Part shown: positions 24,148 to 33,783 of the stretch, one piece after another
Numbering within the stretch: the first letter of the stretch is position 1
Layout: every line of letters begins with the position of its first letter
Source: Hymenobacter crusticola
Lineage (GTDB): Bacteria; Bacteroidota; Bacteroidia; Cytophagales; Hymenobacteraceae
DNA: 64,000 nucleotides
Reading direction: 5' to 3'
Assembly: GCF_002154225.1 (NCBI RefSeq)
Contig: NZ_MTSE01000007.1
Coordinates: 124,001-188,000 of the forward strand
Position numbers and translations under genes: made by a program
The notes under the pieces: generated by a model
Told to the model about the DNA's origin: nothing
The model's input: only the letters and a program-made list of their open reading frames with translations
Databases searched by the model: none

Positions 24148-26208
24148 TTATGACTTCTTTTTGACCACAATCTGCTCGGCATGCTTGGCCAGCATGCGCG
24201 TGTAGAACTCCCGTAGGCTAGCATACTCTTCCGCCGAATACACAGGCTTGCGCAGGTTCAACCGGCTAACTACTTGTACTGCCCCGTTCTGGCTGGTGGC
24301 GCTGTACATAAAACGTCCACCATTATCGGGTAAGTCTAGGATAGCTTGTTTGGGAAGTTCCTCAGTTTCGTAGCCGGCGGGCAGCGTAATAGTGAGCAGT
24401 GTCGTTTCCTCCATGGCCGCACCGAAATTCACGGGGAAGCGCCGGTCTTCATGCACAAAGGGGTTTTTTACGCTGTCGAATTCGCGCAATGGATTGAGGT
24501 ACAGCGTAGCAGCGGAAGCATCAGCACCAGTCACTGCAAATTCGTAATCTAGGCTCAACGGCTTCAGCAAATCTTCCTGCTGGTGGAAGGTAAACTTACC
24601 TACGCTCCATCCTTCGTGACGTTTGGCAAGCTCTTCCATGTATTTCTTTTCGCCTTGCGTATGGAGCCGCTCGCGTTCATGATAGGCATCGTAGCCACCG
24701 TGCTCCTGGTGCACGCTGCCCGTAATGGTGCCCCGTTCGTCGAGCTTTAGGTCCACCTTTCGGTACTCTACATAGCGTTGCGTTGGTTGCAAATCAACCC
24801 AGCGAGAATCTTGAGCACGCGGCATGATCAGACGGCCCTGTCCGTTCAGGCAGCGCGTAGGTAAGGTCCCGCAGGGTAATAGCTCTTCGGTAGCGTCTAC
24901 GAACATTTCCTGCTTCTCGGGCAGCACTACGTGTGCAACCACATAATTGAACTTTGAGAGCAACGGCAAGCTTTGGTTCACCATACCATTGCTGCGAGTG
25001 CTGAGTAGTACAGGATTGGCTTCTAGACCTGCATCACGCAGCAAAGCAATAAGCAACAGATTGACATCAGCTGCATTACCCGTGTGCTGATCATATGCAC
25101 GTCGGAGCGTGCTGGTCGCATAAAAGCCACTTTTGCCGTTGTGCTTCACCGACTGGCGCACAAGTTGGTGGATAGCTGCTACCCGCGTAGCTAGGTCAGT
25201 GTGCTGTGCCATAATGGCGGCTACTTTCTCCTTGAGAAAACCGGTGCGCTTGAGTTGGTCTCCGAAGCTTTCGTGTTCCAGCAGACTCGTGTTAATTTTT
25301 TCCCACGAACCTGCTACGCTCTGATAAGGCTGATTCGGCCAGCGGATACCAGCTAGCTCAAAATCGATCCGAGACATGTAATCGTCGGCGGTCGTCATAA
25401 AAGGTTCGTCGCGGAAAGCAGGCACGTTTTTCATGGCCCAACGGTAGTTTGTAACCCGGGCCGTAACGGTTTCGGAGCTAGCTGCCTGGCGCCCACCTGA
25501 GCCGGAGAAGGCGCTGCTTCCTTCAATGAAGCCCCCAGCCGAGCGCAGGGTGAATTGGGCGCTGCCATCGGTGCGCTCTTGCTCGGCTAGCGTTTCGTAG
25601 CCCTGCATCAGCATTTTGTAGTCAAAGTATTCTGGTATGCTTGCGCGGTATTCGCTCCAGCGAACCGGAATGGAATTCTGAAACTGCCAGTCCTGGAAGT
25701 TGAACAGAAAATCAGAGTTCACGGTGTAAGTTACTTCGATCACTGAGCCCACCCGCACATTAGGCAGCGTAAACTTGCGAATAGAGTTATTGACGCTGGT
25801 TTGCTCGTTGAACACAGCCGACGACTCTAATTTATCTTTTGTTAGCTGCCCATTGACCATATTGTATGTGTAGCCACGCAGGTTAGTCAACTTCTCCTCT
25901 TGATTGCCTTTCTTATAAAGTGGAACTTTCAACGTAGCCCAGTCATAGCCTGATTTTTTCAGGATTTTGATGCGGAGCACCCGGTCGAATGCTACTTTGA
26001 AGTCGTTATCGACCATAGCAAAGCGCGAGCTGCCAAAATCGCACAGGATAACGGCTTCGGCGGCGCTGTCGGCTACAAAGTTTTTTGCCTCAAAGTCCTG
26101 CGGATCGGGTTTGCCAAACTTGATGGGGTCAGCTTGGCCATAAGCGGTGAGCGTAGCCCCGCTGAGTACTGCTAGGGCAAATACTGCACGGCGTAAGCGT
26201 AGTTGCAT
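24148..26208 (-). CDS. DUF3857 and transglutaminase-like protein lacking the catalytic Cys and His
   Basis: A 686-residue exported protein (signal peptide ending TAYGQA). DUF3857 spans about residues 55-240, then the transglutaminase-like core and a DUF3858-type C-terminal domain. At the active-site position GxC the sequence reads GNAAD (Ala379), and the His position reads FNYVVAHV (Tyr422), while an Asp remains (VDATE, Asp438). It is therefore predicted to be non-catalytic, possibly a binding or scaffold subunit for the intact paralogue encoded 8 bases downstream. Confidence 0.85.
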   Translation of the reverse strand: MQLRLRRAVFALAVLSGATLTAYGQADPIKFGKPDPQDFEAKNFVADSAAEAVILCDFGSSRFAMVDNDFKVAFDRVLRIKILKKSGYDWATLKVPLYKKGNQEEKLTNLRGYTYNMVNGQLTKDKLESSAVFNEQTSVNNSIRKFTLPNVRVGSVIEVTYTVNSDFLFNFQDWQFQNSIPVRWSEYRASIPEYFDYKMLMQGYETLAEQERTDGSAQFTLRSAGGFIEGSSAFSGSGGRQAASSETVTARVTNYRWAMKNVPAFRDEPFMTTADDYMSRIDFELAGIRWPNQPYQSVAGSWEKINTSLLEHESFGDQLKRTGFLKEKVAAIMAQHTDLATRVAAIHQLVRQSVKHNGKSGFYATSTLRRAYDQHTGNAADVNLLLIALLRDAGLEANPVLLSTRSNGMVNQSLPLLSKFNYVVAHVVLPEKQEMFVDATEELLPCGTLPTRCLNGQGRLIMPRAQDSRWVDLQPTQRYVEYRKVDLKLDERGTITGSVHQEHGGYDAYHERERLHTQGEKKYMEELAKRHEGWSVGKFTFHQQEDLLKPLSLDYEFAVTGADASAATLYLNPLREFDSVKNPFVHEDRRFPVNFGAAMEETTLLTITLPAGYETEELPKQAILDLPDNGGRFMYSATSQNGAVQVVSRLNLRKPVYSAEEYASLREFYTRMLAKHAEQIVVKKKS

Positions 26209-26261
26209 AAGGGGTAGATTTATAGTTAAATGAGCAATAAGTTAGGGGGAAGACTCTTTTG

Positions 26262-26285
26262 ATTAAATAATATATATTATTTAAT
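26262..26285. repeat. 24-bp perfect AT-only palindrome
   Basis: ATTAAATAATAT followed by its exact reverse complement, no G or C. It lies between two paralogous DUF3857 genes, about 55 bases upstream of the start of the second. It may be an operator, a weak hairpin or part of an AT-rich promoter. Confidence 0.7.
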
Positions 26286-26347
26286 ATTAAAGTGTGTATT
26301 TAAGCAATCATTGGTTGCTATTTGGCAACTCAAGTGTAAACGAAAAG

Positions 26348-28402
26348 CTATTTGCGTTGTAGCACGAGCATCTCGCCATGTTTAGCGATGGCGCGACTGT
26401 AGAACTCCCGCAGCGCCGTGTACTCGTCCGGCGTATAGACTGATTTGAGTAGTTGCAGGCGTGAAACGATTTGCAGCGTACCAGGCGTAGACTGCGTAAT
26501 GTTGTATGTAAACCTGCCACCATTGTCGGGCAAGGTCAGCACAAGATTAGTTGGGCGTTCTTGCACGGTATAATTAGCCGGTAGTGTGAGCGTTACCATC
26601 CGCAGGTAATCATGAAGCGTGCTGAAATCAACCGGGTACTGCCGCTCTTCATGCTTAAAGGGGTTGGTGAACTGCCCTAGCGTTTGTGCCAAGGGTAAAT
26701 ACAGCAGCGGAGCTGGAGCTTCTGGCTCTGGCAGAGTAAGCGCGACATCCGCCTTCAAAATCTTGGTGGGATCTTGCAGCTCCGTCATCGTTAGCGGACC
26801 CGTGAAGTGCCAATCAGACCAGCGGCGAGTGAACTGGGTTTGGTAACCTTGCTCTCCTAGCTCCAGTATTTGCTTGCGGGTTTCCAGTCCGGCGTAGCCG
26901 TCGTACTCCAGGTGCATCTTGCCTTGCAAGCCCCCTTTGTCGTTCATCGTGAACTGCGCCGTCGTAAACTGCATGTAGCGCTTGGTAGGTTTTAGTGGCA
27001 CCCAACGACCAGTATTGGCTAGTAGTCGGCCCTGACCATTGAGACAGCGCTCTGGTAGCAGACCAGCTGGTGCCAAAGGCTCCGTCGCATCGAGCAGCAA
27101 ATCTGATTTGTCAGGTAGGGCCACGTGGGCTACTACGTAGTTGAATTGACTTAATTCCGGCAAGTCGGTTTGCACGAGCCCATGCCGACGGGTGCTGAGC
27201 AGTATCGGATTGGCGTCTAGGCCAGCAGAGCGCAATGTCTGCACCAGTAGCAAATTCAAGTCGGAGGAATTACCTAGGTGCTGCTCGCACGTTTTGCGAA
27301 ACGACTGCGACGCGTAGATGCGTTCTTGTCCGTTGTATTTCACACGTTGTTGTACCAGCGCGAGTACTGCGGCAGCGCGCTCAGCTGCTCCGGTAATCGT
27401 CTTTAGTAGAAGCTGTGCCTCGGCCGTGAGCGGCCCATTTTGCGTCAGCAACACGCCAAACAGTTCTTCCTCTTGCAGGCTCTTCGTTATTTTTTCCCAC
27501 GTGCCCGTCAGATCATGATATTCATTGCCATTCCTAGAAAAGTCATAACCAGCTAGCTCGAAGTCGACGCTACGCCGGTAATTGCTAGCGCTGGTCATGT
27601 AGGGTTCTTCTCGAAAGGCGGGAGCATTTTTTACGGCCCAACGCACTTGAAGTGCTTGCCCGGAGAGAGAAGCACTATGGCCGGAGTTGCCGAAGGAATT
27701 GCCGAACGAGTCACGGGCATCCTCGCTGTAGGAAGTGCTGTAAGGTACTACTTGGCTTTCTTCCAGTGCGAAGGGTAAGTAACCGCGTACAGTTTGCTTG
27801 TAACGATAGAAAGGGGGAATGACGACACGATACTCGCTCCAGCGCACCGGTATATCGTGCTGAAACTGCCAGTCTTGTAGATTGAACAGGAAGTCGGACT
27901 TAATGGTATAGCTGAACTCAATGATAGAACCTTCGCGCACGTTAGGCAGCGTGAAGGAGTATAGCCGGTGATTCTTGTCGATCACTTCTTTGAAGCCCGC
28001 TTTGCTGATATCGAGCTTGTCTTTCATCACATCGCCACCTACTAAATTGTAGGTCATGCCTTTTAACTTTTGCAGCTCTTCGGTGCTGTTATCTTTCACA
28101 TAGAGTGGTACCTGAACCGTGGCCCAGTCATAACCTGCCTTCCGCAGAATTCGAATGCGGGTTACGCGTTCAAACACCACCTGAAATTTCTCACGTGCCC
28201 CCTCAATGCGTGACTTACCGAAGTCGCATAGGATTTCGGCTGGCGCGGCGCTATCGGCCTGCGACACAGGAGCCATTGCGGCAAAATCGGCGGCTCCAAC
28301 CGTACCGAATTGAATAGGGTCTTTTAATTTTTGGGCCTGTACTACGCAAATAGTTGTGCAGGCAATAAACAGCAAGCAGGCGCTGCCTAAATAACGGAAC
28401 AT
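26348..28402 (-). CDS. DUF3857 and transglutaminase-like protein lacking the catalytic Cys and His (first gene of the cluster)
   Basis: A 684-residue exported protein (signal peptide MFRYLGSACLLFIACTT ending VVQAQ), closely related to the product of 24148-26208. It has the same domain order; the active-site segment reads GNSSD (Ser for Cys), and the His position is again Tyr in FNYVVAHVALP, with Asp kept in LDATEP. The open frame continues to a TTG at 28411; ATG 28402 is preferred. A 139-base gap with an AT palindrome separates it from the next gene, so it could be cotranscribed or have its own promoter. Confidence 0.85.
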   Translation of the reverse strand: MFRYLGSACLLFIACTTICVVQAQKLKDPIQFGTVGAADFAAMAPVSQADSAAPAEILCDFGKSRIEGAREKFQVVFERVTRIRILRKAGYDWATVQVPLYVKDNSTEELQKLKGMTYNLVGGDVMKDKLDISKAGFKEVIDKNHRLYSFTLPNVREGSIIEFSYTIKSDFLFNLQDWQFQHDIPVRWSEYRVVIPPFYRYKQTVRGYLPFALEESQVVPYSTSYSEDARDSFGNSFGNSGHSASLSGQALQVRWAVKNAPAFREEPYMTSASNYRRSVDFELAGYDFSRNGNEYHDLTGTWEKITKSLQEEELFGVLLTQNGPLTAEAQLLLKTITGAAERAAAVLALVQQRVKYNGQERIYASQSFRKTCEQHLGNSSDLNLLLVQTLRSAGLDANPILLSTRRHGLVQTDLPELSQFNYVVAHVALPDKSDLLLDATEPLAPAGLLPERCLNGQGRLLANTGRWVPLKPTKRYMQFTTAQFTMNDKGGLQGKMHLEYDGYAGLETRKQILELGEQGYQTQFTRRWSDWHFTGPLTMTELQDPTKILKADVALTLPEPEAPAPLLYLPLAQTLGQFTNPFKHEERQYPVDFSTLHDYLRMVTLTLPANYTVQERPTNLVLTLPDNGGRFTYNITQSTPGTLQIVSRLQLLKSVYTPDEYTALREFYSRAIAKHGEMLVLQRK

Positions 28403-28550
28403 GGTAACCAAGGATGAAAGCTAGGCCTCGGGAAGCCTACAGAATAAATAGTTATCAAATAAAATAAGTGCGCGTGCTTACTTTAGCTCGCGGAAAGCTG
28501 AGCTTAAAAATACAATTGATATCTGAAATAAAAGTATTTTACTATAAATA

Positions 28551-29735
28551 TTAAGTAATACTATTTTGTTGCCGCTTGGTGTGCCACAGTAGGTAAGCCA
28601 AAGCTGCTGCGGCGCAGAGCGCGCTGAGTGCATGCACGTAGGGTAAATGAGTGGCCACGTTCCGGTAAATCCAGCCTGCCAGCAGTGCACCTAGCCCAAT
28701 ACCAGCTTCCAGCGCAATGTACATTGTGGCTACGCCCCGGCCCCGGCGTTCCTCGTGACTTAAGTCAATGGTCCAGGCATACAAGGTAGGGGAGTTGAGC
28801 CCCGCACCTAAGCCGAACAATACGGCAGCAGCCAAAAATATTTCGGCCGATTGGGCAAAGGCTAGCAAACCCATCGCGAAAACCAAGATGGCGGATGAAA
28901 TCACCAATACCGGCACGCGACCATAGCGGTCGGAAGCCCGACCTGCTACCAAGCGAATAAATAAAGAGGCCACTGTATAGCAAGTAAAAAACAGTCCCTT
29001 ATTATGAATGCCGAGAAGGCCACTTTGGTCGGGTATAACGGTCAGAACGGCGCCGTAGGAAAAGAGGCACAACAGCGTGACAACCGCGGGCGCCAGTACG
29101 CGTGGCTCCAAAATTTCGTTCCACTGTAGCTTGAGCAGGTGCCAGCTAAACCGCTGCCGCTGGGCTACTGGGAGTGTTTCAGTCATAGTACCCTGCACAA
29201 CCAACGACAACAAAGCGGCCGCCGAGGAGCAATAAAACATGGTGTTGAGAGAGAAGTGCGTGGCGAGCCAGCCGCCGATAGATGGCCCAGCTGCCATGCC
29301 CAAAGAGCCCGTCACACCTAGTAATCCCATCGCTTCGCCGCGCCGCTCTACCGGGATAATATCGGCGACGAAGGCAGCTGTGCCCGTCGGTTTGAAGCCG
29401 GTACTAAATCCGTGTAACAAGCGCAAGAAAAGAAAGCCCGCGACCGTACTTACCAATGGATAAAAGAAGCCGCACACAAAGCACACCAGTGAGCCAAATA
29501 CCATCACCGGAATACGCCCCACGGTATCAGCTAGCTTGCCACTGAAAGGGCGTGAAATGCCAGCTGTGAGCGTAAAAAGCGCGATAATAAAGCCTTTGTA
29601 GTCGGCGCCGCCCAGCCGCGTTAAATAATCAGGCAGCTCAGGCAGGAGCATATTGAAGCTAGCAAAGAACAGAAAAGAGCTCAGGCACATCAGCCAGAAA
29701 CCAGGCGTGTACACGCTGTTTTTGAAGAAAGGCAT
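28551..29735 (-). CDS. MFS transporter (arabinose-efflux/drug-efflux type)
   Basis: A 394-residue protein with 12 predicted membrane helices. It shows the MFS motif A between helices 2 and 3 (GKLADTVGRIPVM) and a second copy in the C-terminal half (GRASDRYGRVPVL). It probably exports a small molecule by proton antiport; the substrate cannot be inferred. I start at ATG 29735 (MPFFKNSVYTPGFW) since the extra 20 residues to 29795 are not membrane-like. A TACCTTTG box lies only 4 bases upstream of this ATG, which suggests a very short or absent leader. Confidence 0.9.
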   Translation of the reverse strand: MPFFKNSVYTPGFWLMCLSSFLFFASFNMLLPELPDYLTRLGGADYKGFIIALFTLTAGISRPFSGKLADTVGRIPVMVFGSLVCFVCGFFYPLVSTVAGFLFLRLLHGFSTGFKPTGTAAFVADIIPVERRGEAMGLLGVTGSLGMAAGPSIGGWLATHFSLNTMFYCSSAAALLSLVVQGTMTETLPVAQRQRFSWHLLKLQWNEILEPRVLAPAVVTLLCLFSYGAVLTVIPDQSGLLGIHNKGLFFTCYTVASLFIRLVAGRASDRYGRVPVLVISSAILVFAMGLLAFAQSAEIFLAAAVLFGLGAGLNSPTLYAWTIDLSHEERRGRGVATMYIALEAGIGLGALLAGWIYRNVATHLPYVHALSALCAAAALAYLLWHTKRQQNSIT

Positions 29736-30146
29736 GCGGCAAAGGTAGCCTACAAGGTGTGGTGATTGAAGCCCTTGGCGAGTGTGTTGTGTCAAGTAGC
29801 GCTCTGAATCAGCAGCCTGTAAAGCTTCGTTCGGGCAGTTACTGAGCCTCAGTTGAGTCGGTCAGCAGCAACAAGGAGAGGGTTGACTTCGGCTAGTTTA
29901 ATGCTAGATAACGTCTATGCATGACGCCCAAGCAGACATGCTCTGCGCCTCAAACTTTAGCTGAACCTAGGGGATGTTGTGCTGCTCGTCACGCCTTACT
30001 TTTTAATGAAGTTCAGCGTCAACGAACACTGTTTACTTTATAAGAGAAACTAAAAGTATAGAAGGATTAAATTGTAGATAACCTATTTACTGTGGCACAT
30101 GCTTTGCCCACGGATGCTATCCTTGTTAACTTTTTCTCTATTCTTT
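29736..30146. other. Intergenic region between divergent MFS and DUF4397 genes
   Basis: A 411-base gap with the MFS promoter box at 29740-29747 on the left. I see no conserved ORF, hairpin or RNA in the rest, and a TAACTTTT sequence about 20 bases upstream of 30147 is a weak promoter candidate. Confidence 0.5.
29740..29747 (-). promoter_or_regulatory. -7 promoter box abutting the MFS transporter start
   Basis: The minus strand reads TACCTTTG, ending 4 bases before ATG 29735. Transcription would start at or inside the start codon, so the mRNA may be leaderless or the true start may lie a little downstream. Confidence 0.5.
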
Positions 30147-30905
30147 ATGCTCCGTGTTACTTATTTCCCGTCGAGTATCGCGATAAGCATTGTGGTAGCC
30201 TTGGTAACCGCTTGCAAAAAAGACCCGGCGGCCCCAGCACCTACCCCGCAACCTAGCCCTCCTACTACGCAGCCGCTAGGGCCACATGGTTTTATCCGTG
30301 TAATCAATGGGCTAGCTATGGAGCCAACGATGTACCAACTACGCAATGATTCCGTGCAACTCAGCATCAAGACGAAGAAGTATGGACGAAGCCTAGGCGC
30401 TGGCAGCACCAGCCAGTACTATCCCATAGAAGTAGGAGCTACAACGGCTGACGTTAACTTGAAACCGGCTTCAGAGTCGGCCTACCAGTGGATGCCGACT
30501 AACTTAACTATTGAGGAAAATAAGCGCTACTCACTCCTAGTTTATAACACTCAAAGCTTCACCCAAACCAGATTATTGCGAGAAGAAGCGATGCCGGCTC
30601 CGGTGGTCGGGAAAGCGCAACTGCGTCTGATTAATGCCGCGTCGGAGTACGCTCTCGTACATATTGAAGAGCCAGGGGGAGATTTTCAAGTAGATGTTGA
30701 TTGGGGAGAGATACGAGCTTATATGCCTGTCGCTGCCCGTACTTACAATTTAGTGACCGTTCGTACCAATGCAGCTGTGCAACAGCAGATCACACAAAGG
30801 GTGACCTTGGCGCCCGGCAAAACCTATACGCTGGTGCTGCGAGGGGCCTTCCATCCTGACCATCCGCGCGAACAAGCTGCTTTGCTGCTGGTAGAAGATG
30901 AGTAA
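30147..30905 (+). CDS. DUF4397 domain lipoprotein
   Basis: A 252-residue lipoprotein. The signal peptide ends at the lipobox VTAC, with Cys near residue 23, followed by a Pro-rich spacer of PAP and PSP repeats. The body fits DUF4397: GFIRVINGLA near residue 49, then RYSLLVYN and AQLRLINAAS, a pattern of two Ig-like beta modules. It is probably exposed at the outer membrane. An in-frame start at 30099 adds 16 residues ahead of a second hydrophobic stretch and seems less likely. The ABC transporter follows after 70 bases. Confidence 0.75.
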   Translation: MLRVTYFPSSIAISIVVALVTACKKDPAAPAPTPQPSPPTTQPLGPHGFIRVINGLAMEPTMYQLRNDSVQLSIKTKKYGRSLGAGSTSQYYPIEVGATTADVNLKPASESAYQWMPTNLTIEENKRYSLLVYNTQSFTQTRLLREEAMPAPVVGKAQLRLINAASEYALVHIEEPGGDFQVDVDWGEIRAYMPVAARTYNLVTVRTNAAVQQQITQRVTLAPGKTYTLVLRGAFHPDHPREQAALLLVEDE

Positions 30906-30975
30906 TAGCACTAGCCAATGTGAGTAGCTTCGCGGAATGGCACGTATTTGCCGCCGATGATGTCTCGCTACAGCA

Positions 30976-32856
30976 ATGGCTTCTATTTTTAACTTCGCAC
31001 CTACATCTATTAAAGGGCCCAAGCCAGAAGGCAAGCCCACGCTTACCGTGCGTGAGCGGTTTTCGGCATTGCGCAACTTGCCGGAGTTTCTGAAGCTTAT
31101 TTGGGAAACCAGCCCTAGCCTTACCCTCGGCAACGTAGGCTTGCGGTTGCTGCGGGCTGCGTTGCCGCCGGCCATGTTTTACGTGGGGCAACTCATTCTC
31201 GATGGTATCATCGGGTTAGCACGCGCGCCGCACACCGTGGGGCAGCCTTCGCTGACACCAATAATCAGTTTGGTAGCGCTAGAATTTGGTTTAGCTATTC
31301 TGTCCGATGCGCTTGGTCGGGCCGTTGCGCTGCTGGATAGTTTGCTCGGCGACCTGTTTGCTAACCGCTCCTCAGTACGCTTGATGGAGCACGCGGCCCG
31401 CCTCGACCTCGATCAGTTTGAAGACAGCGTATTCTACGACAAGCTAGAGCGGGCCCGTCGGCAGACGTTGTCGCGCACGGTGCTCATGGCGCAGGTACTC
31501 AGCCAGGCTCAGGACTTTATCACGATGGCATTGTTGGCGGTGGGCTTGGTGGCTTTCAACCCGTGGTTGTTGCTCCTACTACTGATTGCCGTAATTCCAG
31601 CGTTTTGGGGCGAGTCACACTTCAATGAGCGCAGCTATTCGCTCGTGCACAGCTGGACGCCCGAGCGGCGCGAGTTAGACTACTTGCGCCAAACGGGAGC
31701 CTCCGACGAAACAGCCAAAGAAATCAAGATCTTTGGTCTATCAGACTTCTTAATTGACCGTTTTCGCACGCTCTCTGATCAATTTTACCAGCAAAACAAG
31801 TCGCTAGTGGTGCGACGGGCCAGCTGGGGTACCTTCTTCGCAGCTATTGGGGCAACGGGCTATTACGCGGCCTACGTGTATATCATCACTGATGCCGTGC
31901 GCGGACAAATTTCGGTGGGACAGCTGACCTTTCTAGCTAGCTCATTTCGACAGATGCGCAGCTTGCTGGAAGGTATTCTGAGTCGTTTTAGCAGTGTGGC
32001 CGAGGGTGCGTTGTACCTGCAAGATTTCTTCGATTTCTTCCACATGCAGCCGCGCATTGCGCGCGACGAAACGAGGCCCGTCCGGCCATTCCCACGGCCC
32101 ATTCGGCAAGGCTTCACGTTCGATAATGTCGGCTTCAAATACAATAACGCCGAAAAGTGGGCCATTCGTCATCTCAATTTCACGCTGGAAGCTGGTGAAA
32201 AGCTAGCCTTGGTGGGAGAAAATGGCGCCGGCAAGACCACGCTTGTGAAGCTGCTCTCCCGCCTCTACGACCCTACGGAAGGTCGCATCTTGCTTGATGG
32301 CTACGATTTGCGCGAGTACGACCCAGCTGAGCTACGCCAAGAAATTGGCGTGATCTTCCAGGACTTTGTGCGCTTTCAATTAACGGCCGGACAAAACCTA
32401 GCCGTGGGCCGCATTGAGGAAAAAACAAACCAAGCCCGTATCCAGTCGGCGGCGGCGCAGAGCCTAGCCGATACGGTAGTAAAAAAGCTGCCCGGCGGTT
32501 ATGAGCAAATGATTGGGCGACGCTTCGCTGGAGGCGTTGACTTGAGTGGAGGGGAGTGGCAGAAAATTGCCCTAGGCCGTGCCTACATGCGCGACGCCCA
32601 ACTGCTCATTCTCGACGAGCCCACTGCCGCCCTCGACGCCCGCGCCGAGCACGAAGTATTTCAACGCTTCGCGGATCTGACGGCCGGCAAAACGGCCGTG
32701 CTCATCTCTCACCGATTCAGCACGGTGCGCATGGCCGACCGTATTTTAGTCATTGAGCATGGCGAATTTGTTGAAATTGGCTCGCATGCCGAATTGCTCG
32801 CGCGGGGCGGACGCTATGCGGAATTGTTCCAATTGCAGGCCGCAGGATATCGGTAG
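30976..32856 (+). CDS. ABC exporter, fused permease and ATPase
   Basis: A 626-residue half-transporter of the type I exporter class. Residues about 45-345 form the six-helix membrane domain. The ATPase domain follows with Walker A (GENGAGKTT, near residue 413), Q-loop (VIFQDFVRF), signature LSGGE (near residue 522), Walker B (LLILDEPTAALD) and H-loop (LISHRFSTV). It presumably works as a homodimer exporting a lipid, peptide or drug. No substrate clue is visible; the neighbours are lipoproteins. Confidence 0.92.
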   Translation: MASIFNFAPTSIKGPKPEGKPTLTVRERFSALRNLPEFLKLIWETSPSLTLGNVGLRLLRAALPPAMFYVGQLILDGIIGLARAPHTVGQPSLTPIISLVALEFGLAILSDALGRAVALLDSLLGDLFANRSSVRLMEHAARLDLDQFEDSVFYDKLERARRQTLSRTVLMAQVLSQAQDFITMALLAVGLVAFNPWLLLLLLIAVIPAFWGESHFNERSYSLVHSWTPERRELDYLRQTGASDETAKEIKIFGLSDFLIDRFRTLSDQFYQQNKSLVVRRASWGTFFAAIGATGYYAAYVYIITDAVRGQISVGQLTFLASSFRQMRSLLEGILSRFSSVAEGALYLQDFFDFFHMQPRIARDETRPVRPFPRPIRQGFTFDNVGFKYNNAEKWAIRHLNFTLEAGEKLALVGENGAGKTTLVKLLSRLYDPTEGRILLDGYDLREYDPAELRQEIGVIFQDFVRFQLTAGQNLAVGRIEEKTNQARIQSAAAQSLADTVVKKLPGGYEQMIGRRFAGGVDLSGGEWQKIALGRAYMRDAQLLILDEPTAALDARAEHEVFQRFADLTAGKTAVLISHRFSTVRMADRILVIEHGEFVEIGSHAELLARGGRYAELFQLQAAGYR

Positions 32857-32959
32857 CCGCAACCTTAAATTTTTTTTCAGCTTTTGGTTGTGCGTCAGCG
32901 CCTAACAGGCTTGAGTTTCGTATCTTGGTTGGTGTGTTTCCTCCCACTCTAGTACACTT

Positions 32960-33577
32960 ATGAAACTTACTTCTACTCTTTTTGGCGGAATTGGGATTTG
33001 TTTAGCGCTGTCAGGCTGCTTTGCGGCGCGCGAAGCAAGAGTTGAGTCGGATTATAGTTACAGCGGCAACTTTCGGCGCTACCGCACTTATGAGTTCGTG
33101 GCCGGTGATGGGTTAGCAGCTGACACTAGCAAGCTAGGTAACATTTTACGCGAGGCCATCCGTACCCGGATGCGCATTCAGGGGTACAAGCCTGCCCGTA
33201 ATCGGCCCGATTTGCTGGTGTCATTCCGATTGTTTGAGGGTGATATGCGCTTTCAGGGGTACTCGCAACAGGATATCACACAGTGGGTGAAAAATGGCCT
33301 AGTGGAAGACGAGGAAACTCCTACTGATGAGCGGGTAGGCTACCAGCCAGTGCGTATGTTGCTCACAGATGGCACCTTACTTATCACCCTCATTGATCAT
33401 CGCACGAACCGGGCAGTCTGGAACGGCTACGCGTCGGGTGTGGAAGTTCCGCAGGGGCCTCGGGGGATGCTGGTGCTTCGGCGCTCAGTGGGCTCTATCT
33501 TCGACCGCTACCGGGTTTTCACGCAGGGCTACACGGATAGAGACGGAGGCGGCGATCCTAATATCAGCGAGCAATAA
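32960..33577 (+). CDS. DUF4136 lipoprotein
   Basis: A 205-residue lipoprotein with lipobox ALSGC (Cys20) and a DUF4136 domain: D-Y-S-Y near residue 31, F-R-R-Y-R-T-Y-E-F, then I-R-T-R-M-R-I-Q-G-Y-K-P-A and the DLLVSFRL strand, ending with V-W-N-G-Y-A-S-G. DUF4136 proteins are small periplasmic or outer-membrane lipoproteins of unknown function. A strong terminator follows. Confidence 0.85.
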   Translation: MKLTSTLFGGIGICLALSGCFAAREARVESDYSYSGNFRRYRTYEFVAGDGLAADTSKLGNILREAIRTRMRIQGYKPARNRPDLLVSFRLFEGDMRFQGYSQQDITQWVKNGLVEDEETPTDERVGYQPVRMLLTDGTLLITLIDHRTNRAVWNGYASGVEVPQGPRGMLVLRRSVGSIFDRYRVFTQGYTDRDGGGDPNISEQ

Positions 33578-33615
33578 GCCACACGCCATCCGGCAGGCGA
33601 AAACTGTTAACGCAC

Positions 33616-33672
33616 AAGGACGATGAAAGTCAGTTTCTCTTAGAGAAGATGGCTTTCATCGTCCTTTTTATT
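33616..33672 (+). terminator. Terminator after the DUF4136 gene
   Basis: A 14-bp perfect stem (AAGGACGATGAAAG, 33616-33629, with 33653-33666) followed by TTTTTATTTG. The loop is 23 bases and contains a smaller hairpin (TTCTCT/AGAGAA). Confidence 0.85.
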
Positions 33673-33783
33673 TGTCAGTTTGGCGACGTTGTAGGGGCAG
33701 CTAATGGACAACGCTACCTTACTACTTGCGGCTGCCCAGTATTTGGCGCGCGAGTAGTGCAACCCATATACGTACCTTACCTG

